A stretch of 64,000 nucleotides of DNA from Leptidea sinapis (lineage: Eukaryota > Arthropoda > Insecta > Lepidoptera > Pieridae): contig NC_066266.1 of NCBI RefSeq assembly GCF_905404315.1, forward strand, positions 1,991,501 to 2,055,500, read 5' to 3'. Numbering within the stretch: the stretch's first letter is position 1; each line of letters opens with the position of its first letter. This document shows, in pieces, positions 20,398-32,339 of this stretch. The notes under the pieces are model-generated. The model searched no databases and was not told the origin of the DNA. It saw only the letters and a list, made by a program, of their open reading frames with translations. Made by a program: the position numbers and the translations under genes.

Positions 20398-22640
20398 ACT
20401 ACAATAATGTAACAAATGCCAACAATAGGATATTAGATTTGGTACTCTCTGATATTGAGACTGTGGCTGTCAATAGAACTTTAGATCCAATCTCTATAGT
20501 AGATAGTCACCATCAACCATTAATCATATCATAAAATCTGCTGCCTACTAGATATTTAAATGTAAATAAATCTGATTATAAGCAACCATTTAGTTTTCAT
20601 AAAGGGAATTATGAAAGTATAAAACAAGAACTGTCATCTACAAACTGGTCATCTATATTTGTCGACGGTATGGACGTTGATAAAATGGTTTTAGAATATT
20701 AGTCTGTGCTAAACAAACTTAGTATATAATAATATAATAATAATAAACAAAAAACATGTTCCCCTAAAGCGTAAACGAAATTCGAAATACCCTCCATGGC
20801 TTACGAATTCTCTTATTAGGTTATTAAATGAAAAAGAAAAATTTCGTTGACGATACAATAATTATAAAAATGAAATGGATATAAAACGACATTAAGACAA
20901 AGCATTTTGGTCTTACATAAAATCTAAGCTAGACAATAATTGCAACTTTCCTGCAGTTATCAAATATAAGGATATATCAGCAAACGACGGCAATGACATT
21001 GCAAAATGTTTTACAGAATATTTTTCTTCGGTTTATATAAAACCACTATCTTCTTCATTTACGTCAAATACCTTATTAAGAACTAACTTCAAAAACGATT
21101 ATAACAAATTAAAACTGAAGAGGTAAAACGTAAATTAATTTTACTTGATAAAAATAAAGGAGCTGGTATTGATGGTGTACCCTCTATATTTTACAAAATT
21201 TGTACAGCTGAACTCTCATTGCCACTAACAGCCATTTACAATGCATCTCTAGACAATTCATTCTTTCCGACGGAATGGAAGCGAGGTCTAGTAGTACCAA
21301 TTTTTAAACAGGGCAACAATTGTGATATTAAAAATTTTAGGCCTATCACTGTCTTGTCCACCCCTGCAAAAATATTTGAATCGCTTATTTATCCACACAT
21401 TTCGTGGTAAACTAAACATCTAATTACGGAAAAACAACACGGTTTCGTAAAAAATCGATCCACACTTACAAATTTGTTAAATTTTACTGGATCAATTATA
21501 GATAAAATAAGCGATGGAAATGAGATTGACGTAATTTATACTGATTTTAGTAAGGCATTTGACAAAGTTGATCACTGCATATTAAACAATACTAAAAAAA
21601 CTTAAAAATATATACACAATTCCGAAACAAATTCTAGCGTGGTTAAAATCTTACTTATCACATCGACGACTGGTTATATAACTCAGTGGATATCATTCCA
21701 ATGAATTTCAGCTTTCTGGGGTTCAAGGTTCTCATTTAGGCCCGTTACTTTTCACACTTTTTATTAACGATATCTAAAAAAATATTATTGATTGAAAAAA
21801 AAAATATTTTATTATTATTTTATATGAATTATATGCTGATGATCTAAAATTATAACCAACAGTGAATTGCCGTCTTGATCAAACTAAGCTGCAAAATGAT
21901 ATCAATCGTGTGTCACTTTGGTGCGCTACAAACCTTATGCAGCTAAACAAAAATATGCATTTATTTTTGTCATTTAAAAATATCAAGAAAACATATAAAG
22001 TTTAAAACCACGTATAATAGAGATGGCATTTTGATTAAAAATATTAATGAAATTAAAGATCTAGGCGTAATAATAGACAATGAACATAGTTTAAACAGCC
22101 ACATTGATAAAATTGCACAAAAAAGTCATAAAATGCTTGGTTTTATTTTTCGAAATACTCGAGACTTTAAATCCACTAAGTCGCTAAAAATACTGCTTAA
22201 TTCTTTAGTGAGACCCATCCTTGAATATAACTCAGTAATTTGATGTCCATACTACAAAAAATACATAGCTCGAATTGAATCAGTGCAGAAAAAAATCGTG
22301 TCTAGACTCAGTTATATCGATTAAACTTATCATATTTATGATTACCAAAAAGGCTAATTAATCTTGAAATTGAATCCGTGGAAATGCGTAGTAAGGCGGC
22401 CCAGTTGATTTTTCTTTACAAACTCATAAACAACCTAATAGACTGTCCAGATATTCTTCAAAATATTGGCATTTGTGTACCGTCATTGTCGAATAGGTAC
22501 TTATTCCCCAATATTTATTAAATTTCAAAGAAATAACTACGGATTAAACTCTCCCATTCAACTCATATGTGTAAGCTATAATAAAATATTTAAAATTAGA
22601 TCATAAAATCGATATATTTTCAAACATTAACTTTTATAAA
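20398..22640 (+). mobile_element. Family E LINE (Jockey/CR1-like), decayed
   Basis: In order: the end of an endonuclease domain (RILDLVLSDIE, near 20425), a linker, and an RT with KGAGIDGVPSIFY (near 21160), NNCDIKNFRPITVLST (near 21317-21365), KQHGFVKNRSTLTNLL (near 21432), YTDFSKAFDKVDH (near 21540-21577), YADD (near 21834) and INEIKDLGVIIDNEHSLNSH (22040-22100). A C-terminal MRSKAAQLIFLYKL-like part lies near 22385. Many stops and frameshifts are present. It begins directly at the poly(A) end of the family A LINE. Confidence 0.8.
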
Positions 22641-22714
22641 AAAAAAGGTGTCCTTGTCATTAAAAGTCTTAAATATAGATTAGTAACTATGTAATTAGTA
22701 TTAGTATTAGTAGC

Positions 22715-22829
22715 ACTATAATCGTGGACCAAAGCTCTATCAACTACAATTCATTAAAATTGGCTAGGTTAGGTTATGTTAAAACAGTTAAAACAACGCA
22801 CGAGCCGAGCGTAGCGTGCCGCGGCAGCG
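22715..22829 (+). repeat. 115-bp direct repeat, first copy, GC-rich right end
   Basis: It starts ACTATAATCGTGGACCAAAG and ends GCGTGCCGCGGCAGCG. The second copy at 22956-23070 has the same length and differs at only a few positions. The copies start 241 bp apart. Confidence 0.85.
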
Positions 22830-22955
22830 CCCGGCGTGTGCCAGAACCAAATAGTAGGCGTTTCCCCCCATTAATAAATTAGGGAGGGGGGAGGGTAGAC
22901 TTTTATTTTGGTTTTTCTTGTAAACTGTGTATTACGTTGTAATAAGAATGGTAGA

Positions 22956-23070
22956 ACTATAATCGTGGACCAAAGCTCTATCAACTACAATTGATTAAAA
23001 TTGGTTAGGTTAAGTTATGTAAGAACAGTTAAAACAACGCACGAGCGGAGCGTAGCGTGCCGCGGCAGCG
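22956..23070 (+). repeat. 115-bp direct repeat, second copy
   Basis: Partner of 22715-22829. Could be LTR-like ends, a duplicated short element or a tandem-unit remnant. Confidence 0.85.
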
Positions 23071-24028
23071 GCGATAGATGTTTGGGGATTGATGAACATG
23101 AACAATAAACCCTTTTATAAATGTTTTCCTTTTATCTAAAAATAATTATTGATGAAGCTGTCTAATCTGTCATAGACTATTTTTTTACTTTAATTTATCT
23201 CAAAAAGAAACAAAATTCGCTTACTGAGATGACTAGTAACAGACAAATAAAACAAATATTATGCTACTTATACTACATACGAGTTTTCACATATCTAATA
23301 ATTTTTTATTCTAACATTATTTAGTTATGGTTTATGGTTTAAGAATCAACAATTCACTTACTGAGAAAACATAAATTATCTTAAAAGTAAAAAGTAAGTA
23401 ATTTACGTACAAAGCAAACGAGTATGAAAAGCAACAAAAGAAAGATTCACTAATATCTAATAGTAAAACAAAATATAATAACACACTAATAATATGAGAA
23501 TCGGTGAGTAGTCACAATTACAATTAGTCACAAACCACTAGAACAATAAATACAAAAAAAATAACATTTTATTCTAAATAACACAATTAAGTTATCAGTG
23601 TTTACGAAAAATCCTTATATGTGTATTTTTTGTATTTTTAACAATTTTTTAATAAAAATTAACGACTTGGCTTCTTTTATATCATCAAGCAATCTATTAT
23701 ATATCTGCGCACCTTCAAACGTAATATTTCTTCTTCCAGCATTATTAATTAATGTTCAGAAGAAAACGCAATATTTTTTTCACTTTTAGTGTATATTGTA
23801 GTAAAAATCAAAAGTTTTATAGCAAAAAGTAGCAACTCCTAAATAAACAATTCCTAGTCCAAAAATTATGTAAAATTAGGTCAAACAAACAATTTTAAAG
23901 GTTTACAAAAATATAATAAGGAATTAACAGAGTCTCATAAAATATATAAAATTGATACAGATTTATTATTCAAACAAAACAAATCTTATAACTATATTTA
24001 CAATACTACGACTACATAAAATTATAAC

Positions 24029-24450
24029 TTACATTATGTGGAAGCGTACCAAGAATAATGGCAGCATTACCGCGTTGGATAGCAAGGCTGATCCGTTGAC
24101 CGAAATAGCTGCCAGCAATTGGGTTTCCAGTAGCCTTATTGATGCGCGAAGATAGTATTTTGAACATTCTCCGCGCCTCTGGGCCCCACGGGCCAAGTGT
24201 CTAGACACCAAATGGCACAAAGATGTATGACTCACTGAGACCAACATATTAGCGACGCTTGCTGTCTTCGGCAGTCGAAGCAGCAGCCCCAGCACCAACT
24301 GACGTAACTGGGACATGAGATGGAGCCAGAGTGTCGACGCAAGTAGCGTCCCACACCAGCGCCCTTCCCCGTGGCCAAGCCACCAGCGTCATTCCATCAG
24401 GACGCTTGCCATCGCGGCGGGTTATTTGGCTCTAAAACAGGTGGTATATT
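24029..24450 (-). pseudogene. Family D LINE C-terminal nuclease-like domain
   Basis: The minus strand reads [17 protein letters not shown] (near 24400), [18 protein letters not shown] (near 24305-24360), SESYIFVPFGV and LGPWGPEARRMFKILSSR, then GQRISLAIQRGNAA. The spaced PD..DA.C.D residues look like a restriction-like (PD-D/E-XK) nuclease core, as found at the C-terminus of some non-LTR elements; that reading is inference. Two internal stops are seen against the 36 kb copy, for example in RR*YVG. Confidence 0.7.
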
Positions 24451-25591
24451 GAGAGCGGCAAATGCCCTGCGGATGACTTCATTAATGCTGGCGTGATGAC
24501 TGATACGGCCTGCCGATTTTAGGCAGAATAACCCGTGACGTCCAAGAGAATCTACCTGAACGCCACATCTACATTGATGTGGTTCATTCAGTTTTATACC
24601 TAGCCGGAGTTATACGCATATTGACAATGTCATATTGTCAAGTAGCGTTCCAATCAGCGCAGAAGGCAAGGCTTGTAACCAAAAGCCCGACTCATTTTGT
24701 GTAACGGCCAAAAGACGAGCACGTTCTGTTCTGTCAGTAGATGAGATCAAAAGATCATCAAAGGCTGACTAACAAAGAAGTATGTCCCATGTTTTTTGAC
24801 ACTTTAAACGTCTGGAATTTTTCGTTCAAATATGCAATCTCTGAGTTACCTGGTACATTATTTACAATTCTAGTAACCAAAGGCTGCGCACTATGAAGTG
24901 ATAGAAGTGCTGGTAAGGCAACGCCCGATACTTTGCGAGTACCCAAACCACCAAACCGTATCGTATCGGTAAAGAGACTTGAGAACATGCACGATCTGTA
25001 AACGCGCAATTCAAAACGGTTTCTAAAATATTTTTAAGTGAAATATCTATCACATCAAGCAAATTTGGAAATTTCGATAACGGGCTACACCTATGAGGGG
25101 TACGTAAATTTTGGAACAAATAAACATGACCGAATAATAGTTAAGGCCATATGAGAATTAATTTTCAATAATCTGTCCGAAACGTAATTAAATTTTTAAT
25201 GTGATCGTTTAAGATCGTTGAAATTGAGACAGGAAATAATGGAGCTCCAAGAAGGTGAAGTGATTTCTTATCCAAAACTTTAATATTGGAGGTCAGAACA
25301 TTAAATTTATTGGTAATATCAACCCGGTCTGAAATTTGGAAATTTTCGCCGATAAAAAGTTCGCATTTCGAAAATTTTTACTCAAGGCCGATTGAGCTAA
25401 AACTTTCTATTACAACTTTCAAATAGTCTAAAACAGAGTCCACTTCATCACCCAAAGTAGCAAACATTAAATTTTGATTTTAGTTTTGTTATGGCGGAAT
25501 AAATAGCTAAGCTAAATATTGCTGAACCAAGAGGGTCGCCTTGCCAACGGAAGACCAAATATTATGATTTTTGAATAATAATTTGGATGGC

Positions 25592-26284
25592 TTAACATTG
25601 CCAAATATAATGACAGATTGAAGGAATTGAATTTTTAACTTCTCTCAGTAGAGCTCCCCTATCAACAGAGTTCACATCTAATTTTAGAAAGACATCACCA
25701 GAGTTCCTCTCTAAAAAAGTTTGCGCACCGTGGACTGCAGCTTCGCAACCACTTTTGCAGCCGAAACCCAACTGAGTTGGAATTAATTTAGTTGATAGGA
25801 AAGGAGAAATATGTTTACAACAAATTTTAGAGATAAGGCGTCGAAATGTGCAACCCATGGCTATAGGACGAATACCACCATGATTTTTCTTAAGAGCACA
25901 TTTATTCGCAACATATAAAATTTCGGTAATTTCGGTAGTAACTTTTCCAGAAAGCATGAGATTTAATAAGACAACAATGTCCTCAAGCAGAGCTCTACCC
26001 GCATCCCCCGTGGTAGGACATACCAGATCTTTAAGATGCTGGGGTGTCAGTCCATCGGGGCCGCCGGCAGAACCAGTCTTAAAGGACATTATTGCTTTTA
26101 TTACATCACCATTATTATCCCGTAGATGATTATCGGAAAAAGATGGTTCCGGAATAACACAATTAGCATCTAGTGATGAGTGTTTACTTTGTAAAGCCAA
26201 AAGTGTTTCATTTGAGTCGGGTGCCAGGATATCATTTGAAAAAAGTATAGATATATAAAAAGTATAGAAAACAGTACCTTTCAC
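25592..26284 (-). pseudogene. Family D LINE reverse transcriptase, N-terminal half
   Basis: An open stretch of about 230 residues, with no claim of a true start. It contains SFKTGSAGGPDGLTPQHLKD (conserved linker), GGIRPIAMGCTFRRLISKI (RT motif 1), TQLGFGCKSGCEAAVHGA (motif 2) and VFLKLDVNSVDRG, where a canonical catalytic motif would read KLDVKNAFNS or similar. The AF core is changed, so polymerase activity is doubtful. Downstream pieces continue to 24758 in other frames (GLGTRKVSGVALPALLSLHS at 24758-25009). Confidence 0.8.
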
Positions 26285-26570
26285 GTCACCGTCATTAACT
26301 TTCTGTTCTACTTTTCGAAAAAGGTTGAATTTTGAATTTTGGTTACTATTTAAAATATTGCCAAAGATATTTGGGTCAGATTAATTTGATTTTATTTTCT
26401 GTGTGAGTGAACTATGGTCATATTTTTTTGCATGTAAAGTTGAATATGCGAACATGAACAAATGCTCCCAACTATCTTTTGAATTTTGGTTTACTGTAGA
26501 TCGAATGACTTTAGAGAGTGCATTTGCATCAGTAATGCAAGCCACTTTTGGAATTCGAATACATATTATA

Positions 26571-27720
26571 CAGTCATTTCTATCGCTATAAAATAATCAT
26601 AATCTAGTCCCAGGCTGTCCGATCACTTAGCAGTAGAGTAATAGGATTTACGACAGAGCTATTTTTTATAAAACATTTAAATTTATTTATAGATAATGCC
26701 TGAACAGTGGCTGGCACTTTATTATAAAAGTGTATACATTTACACTCAAAGCTATTAATAGGTATCTTATGAAGCCTATTAGAATTAGTTAGAAGCAATT
26801 TCTTATTTCTAGTGTTATATTAATGAAAATCACTATTAAGAGCAAAAAGATAACGATTTTTGTGAACGTATATTATATTTCATAAATATAGTACTGAAAA
26901 TGAACAGTCATAATATTTATTTCATTAGATTTTTCTTTAAGAGACTGTTTATAACCAAGCTGATATATAGCACGAACAGCTCTCTTTTTCAGTGCAAACA
27001 CTGTATCAATATCAGCAGCATAACCTCACAGTAAAATACCGTACGTCATGATGCTGTAAAAATAACTGAAGTACACTAATCTAGCGGTCGCAACATTCGT
27101 GTACTCTCTAATCTTTCTAACAGCATATGCCGCAGAGCTGAGTCTATCTGCTAGTTAGGCAATATGTGGACCCCACTGAAGATTTTATCTAACGTGATAT
27201 CCAAGAAGACCGTAGTGTCCACAAGTTCCAATCTCTGGTCATTTATAAGTACATTGGTTTGTACCTCCGCTGTGTTTGGTGTAATGAATCGTAAACACTT
27301 TGTTTTTTTACTGTTTAAGTACAGATTCGTCTCAAACCATCGCACTGTCTTTGAGAGTGCGTTGTTTACCTCGTCATCAATATCTGCACGTCGCTTCACT
27401 TTAAAAATATATGAAGTATCATCAACAAACAATACAAAATCATGGCTACCATCTATCACAAACGGTAGATCGTTAATATATATAAGAAACAAGAAAGGAA
27501 CGAGAATAGAATAAGCGGAACACCTATTCCGACAGGTTTACCCGAAGACCGATTGCCATTTACATCGACTATCTGAACTCTTTCGCCTAAATATGATTTT
27601 AACAGATTTAGCTCTGGCTTTATTTTTTTCTCCATAATAGGATTATAAGCTACTAAAGTAGCCAGCTGTCGCTTGAATCTAAATGGTAGGTATAGGTTAC
27701 CATTGGTTTTTTTCATCTCA
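26571..27720 (-). mobile_element. Family B LINE (BS/Jockey-like), 5'-truncated copy
   Basis: The minus strand parallels the better copy at 44850-46477: RVQIVDVNGNRSSGKPVGIG (27530-27590), INDLPFVIDGSHDFVLFVDD (27420-27480; FVDD replaces FADD), NLYLNSKKTKCLRFITPN (near 27280-27330) and a C-terminal end near 26604-26798. Stops and frameshifts lie throughout. 27721-28020 holds nothing recognised. Confidence 0.8.
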
Positions 27721-28019
27721 TAATTAATGAATTTATTTGTGTCAATTTAAATAAAATTTTCACTATTGTTGAATGTCGCATTGTATGGGAATGTACACAT
27801 CATATCTTTACATTTGGTGTTATTGCAAATATTAATTAATTTTTCTATATTTTTAATTAGGTCTTTATTTCTATATATATGATTCTCTATATTATGAGTG
27901 TTATTACCAAACATTATACCTATGATAGTTTTATCTTTTAGGTTTATTTTTAGTATGGAACTTATAATACTTCTTCGAATGTAAATGCTTCTCCGAAATC
28001 CCGATTATCACGACCAAAG

Positions 28020-29470
28020 ACCTTAAGTCTTCACCAAAAGCAGCACATGATATGCTTAAATTACACGTAACAGTATCTTCTGTCGATTTGAAATTTAAGC
28101 ATGTTAAAGGTTAAAAAGCGATATACTAAAAATCTTCAAATTAATTAATATAAAAAATACAAAGGACCTATGGGGCCATTCGACTAAAATTGTAAAATAC
28201 ATACTGGAAATTATAGCACCTGAATTAGCAATAATGTTTAACGAATGCATAGATGTCGGTGAGCTCCTTGACCTCATGAAATACAGCAAAGTTATAAAAA
28301 AAAAATTATTGAATTAGGCGTTACTTTGCGGAAATCCATAATTATACAAATGATTTAGGTTTTCTTTAGTGTTAATTCCGCCAGTATTTGTCTTTAAAAC
28401 AATTCGACACGTGTTTCGCCTCTACACGAGGCATCCTCAGGACGTGTTGTCCAAAATCTGGCACGAGACATAGAGCAAAGTTATACCTTTGTTTAAATCG
28501 GGCAGTTCTTTTGACCCTGCTAATTTCAGGCCTGTTTCAGTGCTGCCTGTTGTTAGTAAAATCTTTGAAAAACTTTTGCTTCAACTGCTACAAATGCATT
28601 TTGGTTTCAGCAACAAAATTCAATTTGGTTTCACTAGGGACTTATCAACAATTATTGCGGGTACTAGGGTCATTGAGCACATCTCTGACGCCTGGGAAGA
28701 GTCACAGGATGCATTGGGGCATTTTTTGTGATTTGTGGAAAGCATTTGACTGCGTCCACCATGAAACGTTACTCCTAAAACTGAAGCATTATGGAGTAAC
28801 AAAGAGAGCCCTAAATCTGTTTAAATCATATTTAAGCGAAAAAGTTCAGATAATCAATGTAAATGACAAACGGTCTTCGGGTTAACCTGTAGAAATAAGT
28901 ATTCCGCATGGTTCTATTCTCAGTCCTTTCTTGTTACTTATATATATTAACCCGTTTGTGATAGATGACTATACCCAAGCTGATATATAGCACGAACAGC
29001 TTGACAGACTACTGTCAAATAAAAATTTAAAGAAATAAATATTACGACTGTTGATCGTCAGTACATTTATAAATTTTTTCTCATAACAGTGATTTTCAAT
29101 ATTATAATACTAGAAATAAGGGATTGCTTGCAACTAATTCTAGTAGTTTTCATAAGACACATAATAGCTTTAAGGGTAAATGTATACACTTTTATAAAAA
29201 AGTCCTAGCCATTGTTCAGGCATTATCTATAAATAAATTTAAATGTTTTTGAAAAAATGGCTCTGTCGTAAATCCTATTACTCCAGATCTGAATATCTCT
29301 CTAAGTGTCTATAAGTGATCGGACAGCCTGGGAATAGATATACAATAGTTTGGAGAGTTTCTTGCACCGTTTTTTCTCACTCAGAGCGCCATTTGTTTCC
29401 GAAGCGTTAGTAGTATCTAGTGTATTAAAAATAAGATCAAAAAGAATTCTAAAGGAATCAATTTTGAGAA
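28020..29470 (+). mobile_element. Family B LINE, plus-strand copy, with insertion, deletion and local inversion
   Basis: The left part (about 28100-28296) encodes IIAPELAIMFNECID and LMKYSKV. A 178-bp insert follows, then SSFDPANFRPVSVLPVVSK (28495-28550), QFGFTRDLSTI, WKAFDCVHHETLLLKLKHYG (28735-28795) and LIYIN near 28940. Most of the palm and thumb is deleted, a piece near 28970-29001 is inverted, and the C-terminus plus 3' UTR follow to 29470. Confidence 0.8.
28297..28474 (+). mobile_element. 178-bp insert flanked by 11-bp duplication GCAAAGTTATA
   Basis: GCAAAGTTATA occurs at 28286-28296 and 28475-28485 on either side. The insert begins with an A-run and TTATTGAATTAGGCG, and contains the TTTCTTTAGTGTTAATTCCG arm of the palindromic family at 7675-7851. 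Confidence 0.75.
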
Positions 29471-30129
29471 AATTAATGCCTTTTTATGCCTCTTTTTATC
29501 ATAAGATATATTCTTTGATTTTGTACTTCAGCTATACTATAATATAATGATTTTGTTGCCACATCGATAAGAAGGGTTCAAATAAAATATGACATTGCTT
29601 ACAACTATTTATTGAAATTAAATTTTATTTCAGAATATCAAGTATTGATGTTCTAAACACCTGTAATAGATTTAATCCAGTTTCTGATCTCTCCATTTGC
29701 TATTTTTGCATAAAAAACAGATGCACAGCCGTCAATGGGACTGAACAATGCAGTACCTATTTGTTTCTTAGATTTAGTAATGATGACAGGAGATCCAAAG
29801 TCACCCTGAATAAAAACAGATTGATGTTAAATAATAAAATACAGCCAGCGCAACGACGTTGAACCTAATATAGAATAAAATTATTATTTAAATTATAATT
29901 CTTCGAGACATATTTCAACACAGCCGTGAACAGACTTCGGCAATACAACATCGCCTTATCTAAGTCCCGGCTGCAGTCGTGATTTGATTCTTGAGATTTG
30001 ACTGTCATGGTGGTGTTTCCATACAAACAAACGTGGCACCTTTGGAGAGACTGAAGCGTCGCCAAGGTTTCGATGAAATTAATATTTAATTAATACGGCT
30101 TTCTCATAGTCCACGAATGCAAAACAGTA

Positions 30130-30330
30130 AATTTATTGAATTAATCGTCATTTTGCGGAAATCCCTAATTATCCAATTTGTTTAGTTATCTTGAGTGTGA
30201 ATTCTGGCACAAGTCCCGTGCCACAATTTGGCAAGTCAACATTTTCTGAGGACGCCTCTTGTAGAGGCGAAACACGTGTCAAATTAATTGAAGAAAAAAT
30301 ATGTTAGCGGAATTTACACTCAAGGTCACC
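30130..30330. mobile_element. Palindromic element relative next to the RTE fragment
   Basis: It contains TTATTGAATTAATCG, CATTTTGCGGAAATCC and GAGGCGAAACACGTG, with TTGAGTGTGAATTC and GAATTTACACTCAAGG as loose inverted ends. It is shared with block 3 (51965-52115) and related to 7675-7851. Confidence 0.6.
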
Positions 30331-30384
30331 CATAAAATTCTAGCAAAACATAATAGCTGATTATACTTCATGGTCTTCTGTATA

Positions 30385-31225
30385 ACCTGCCCCAGCATAA
30401 TATGTATATTATCATGGTGGTAAAGCCTTTTCGGAATCCGGCTTGTTTGGGAGGCTGGAAATCGTCGAACCTGCGCACGAGATGGTTCGTGTTTATCCTA
30501 GAAAACATATATATCAGAAGTGATAGTGGTCCAAATTCTTCAAAAGGGTTTTATAGTCCTTTTAGAATAACGGCACCACTATACTTATGTGCCATTCTTG
30601 TGGCGTTTTTCCCTCGAGTATGAGGGAATTAAATAGCTTCTGGAGGACCTTAAACATAGCACACCTTTTTGCAGTAGCTCGGCTTTCCATAATCGTTTTA
30701 AGCTGTTTTTAGGCCTATACAAAAACTTCGGGTTTAATCGAAACGACCCTGGTGTCACCGGTCGACAGTTTCCCCAGTTAGATCTGCCCAATACAAGTCT
30801 GGTACAAATACTTTAGAGCCCACTATATGGCCACCTTTACGCAATCTGTATTAAGGCGGCGTGTAATTGACATGGAGATGTCCATTTAGCTATGACATCT
30901 CCATGTCAAATATATGCTATGTCTTTACTGAAAACCATCATCTGGAGACTGAAGGGTCATTAGACGTCTTACATCCAATAATTTTTTCGTCCACATCAGC
31001 GCATTCACTGAGGAACTGGAAGCGGCTTTGTAATTCTAGTTCAAAGTTTACCGGGTTTTGGATTTGCATGGGTGCAGTTTGGAGCGAGGACTTCACAAGT
31101 TTACACCACTCCAGTTTTGGATTGAAATTTTATGTGCCTTTTATATGCGGTAAGGAAGTCAATGTCATTATTGGTGGTAACATCGAGACTAACGCAGAAG
31201 TATTTGAAACCCTACCCTAGTCGAT
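30385..31225 (-). mobile_element. RTE-type LINE fragment in intron 5 of paralogue 2
   Basis: The minus strand includes LQSRFQ-like and VRRLMTLQSPDD-like linker coding (near 30940-31040) and degraded RT N-terminal sequence. It is shared with block 3 at 52140-53470. A 14-bp inverted repeat (30869-30882 with 30894-30907) lies inside. Internally deleted near 31130-31200. Confidence 0.7.
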
Positions 31226-31639
31226 ACACCTAGGTAACGTTGCAAACGAGAGGCTTATTAGATTATCGAGTCTGCACCCGGTCTTCGGACTTCAGATAAC
31301 CCTATTCGCAACCCAAGAATATTATCCAATAATAATTATCTGTATACCATAATTTAAGATTCTGTCATCCTGCTGGTAAGGAGTTTTGAACGCACGTATT
31401 TATTAATATAAAAAAATGAAATAATAGTAATTACATCGCAAGCATTATAGGCTCCTTTAGATCTTTGTCCACATATCATTCTTGGCGAGTATCGGGGAAA
31501 AATTTTTTTACATTTCTCATCCGGTTGCAATGTCGTTGTCACAGCCCGTAAATATGTACTTATTCCTCTATTTGGCTAAAATATACAAAAATCATTAAAA
31601 TAAAAAAAAATTTTTAGCCATGTTGTTCTGGATTCTTTT

Positions 31640-32100
31640 ATGAGGTGATGTGATGAGACAAGCACGACGTCCACCTGATGGTAACTGATAATAGAATGTA
31701 GTGCCACTGAGTGTTCTTAAAAACACAAATTTTAAGGCGGCATCGTTATTTCGCTCGTCATAATGAGACATAAGCTGATGTTATCTAATTAGCCCAGTAA
31801 TGTTTCAAACCAGTTCGAGTACACATGTATCGTAAATTTCGGTATATCTTTCAATCCCATCAATCAATTTCCTAATATAAAAATATCAGTTTCTTGCTAC
31901 TACTTCACATTAAGCCCAAGTGTTTCTGTAATAAATAGAAATGGTATCATGTAAAACTTATGATGTTCATTTTTAAACAAATTGATTTGATTTGATTGAT
32001 AATTTGGATGATTTTTTTTGTCGTTATTTTCATTTGCAATGCAGTTTTCTAGCAACTGTTTCCTCAGCATACATCCCAGATGCCGGTCAGACGTGATTTT
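31640..32100. other. Intron 4 of paralogue 2
   Basis: It contains the shared short repeat (CAAGCACGACGTCCACCTGA, 31640-31760) and sequence parallel to block 1 at 5040-5220. No coding. Confidence 0.55.
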
Positions 32101-32339
32101 CTGCAGCTCAAATGCTTGTTCTATGGGAAAATACTTACAGAATAACGACCCCATCCACTAACAGTTATATTAGTACCAGCTGGAATATCTGCACCAGATT
32201 CTATAAGTTCAACGGCCTTCCTGATTTTCCCGTCAAGCGTCAATTTGCTTTCCACCTTTATAATGGCAATTCCATAATCATTACTACTATCGTTATATTT
32301 CGGATGTAACTGATATGTTCCTGATATTAACCGTGAGCT

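Larger units (their letters stand above)
22641..24014. other. No gene; two 115-bp direct repeats and AT-rich sequence
   Basis: Apart from the repeats at 22715 and 22956 and a short C- and G-run region (22860-22905), no coding or recognised element is seen. Confidence 0.4.
24015..26550 (-). mobile_element. Family D LINE, RT plus nuclease-like C-terminus, near full length but broken
   Basis: On the minus strand: an N-terminal segment (near 26400-26550), a linker, the RT, a zinc-finger-like Cys/His stretch (near 24530-24590), a nuclease-like C-terminus, and a 3' tail ending TATAACTATATTTACAATA-like. Fragments of the same 3' end occur at 3345-3512 and 36240-36675. Confidence 0.8.
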
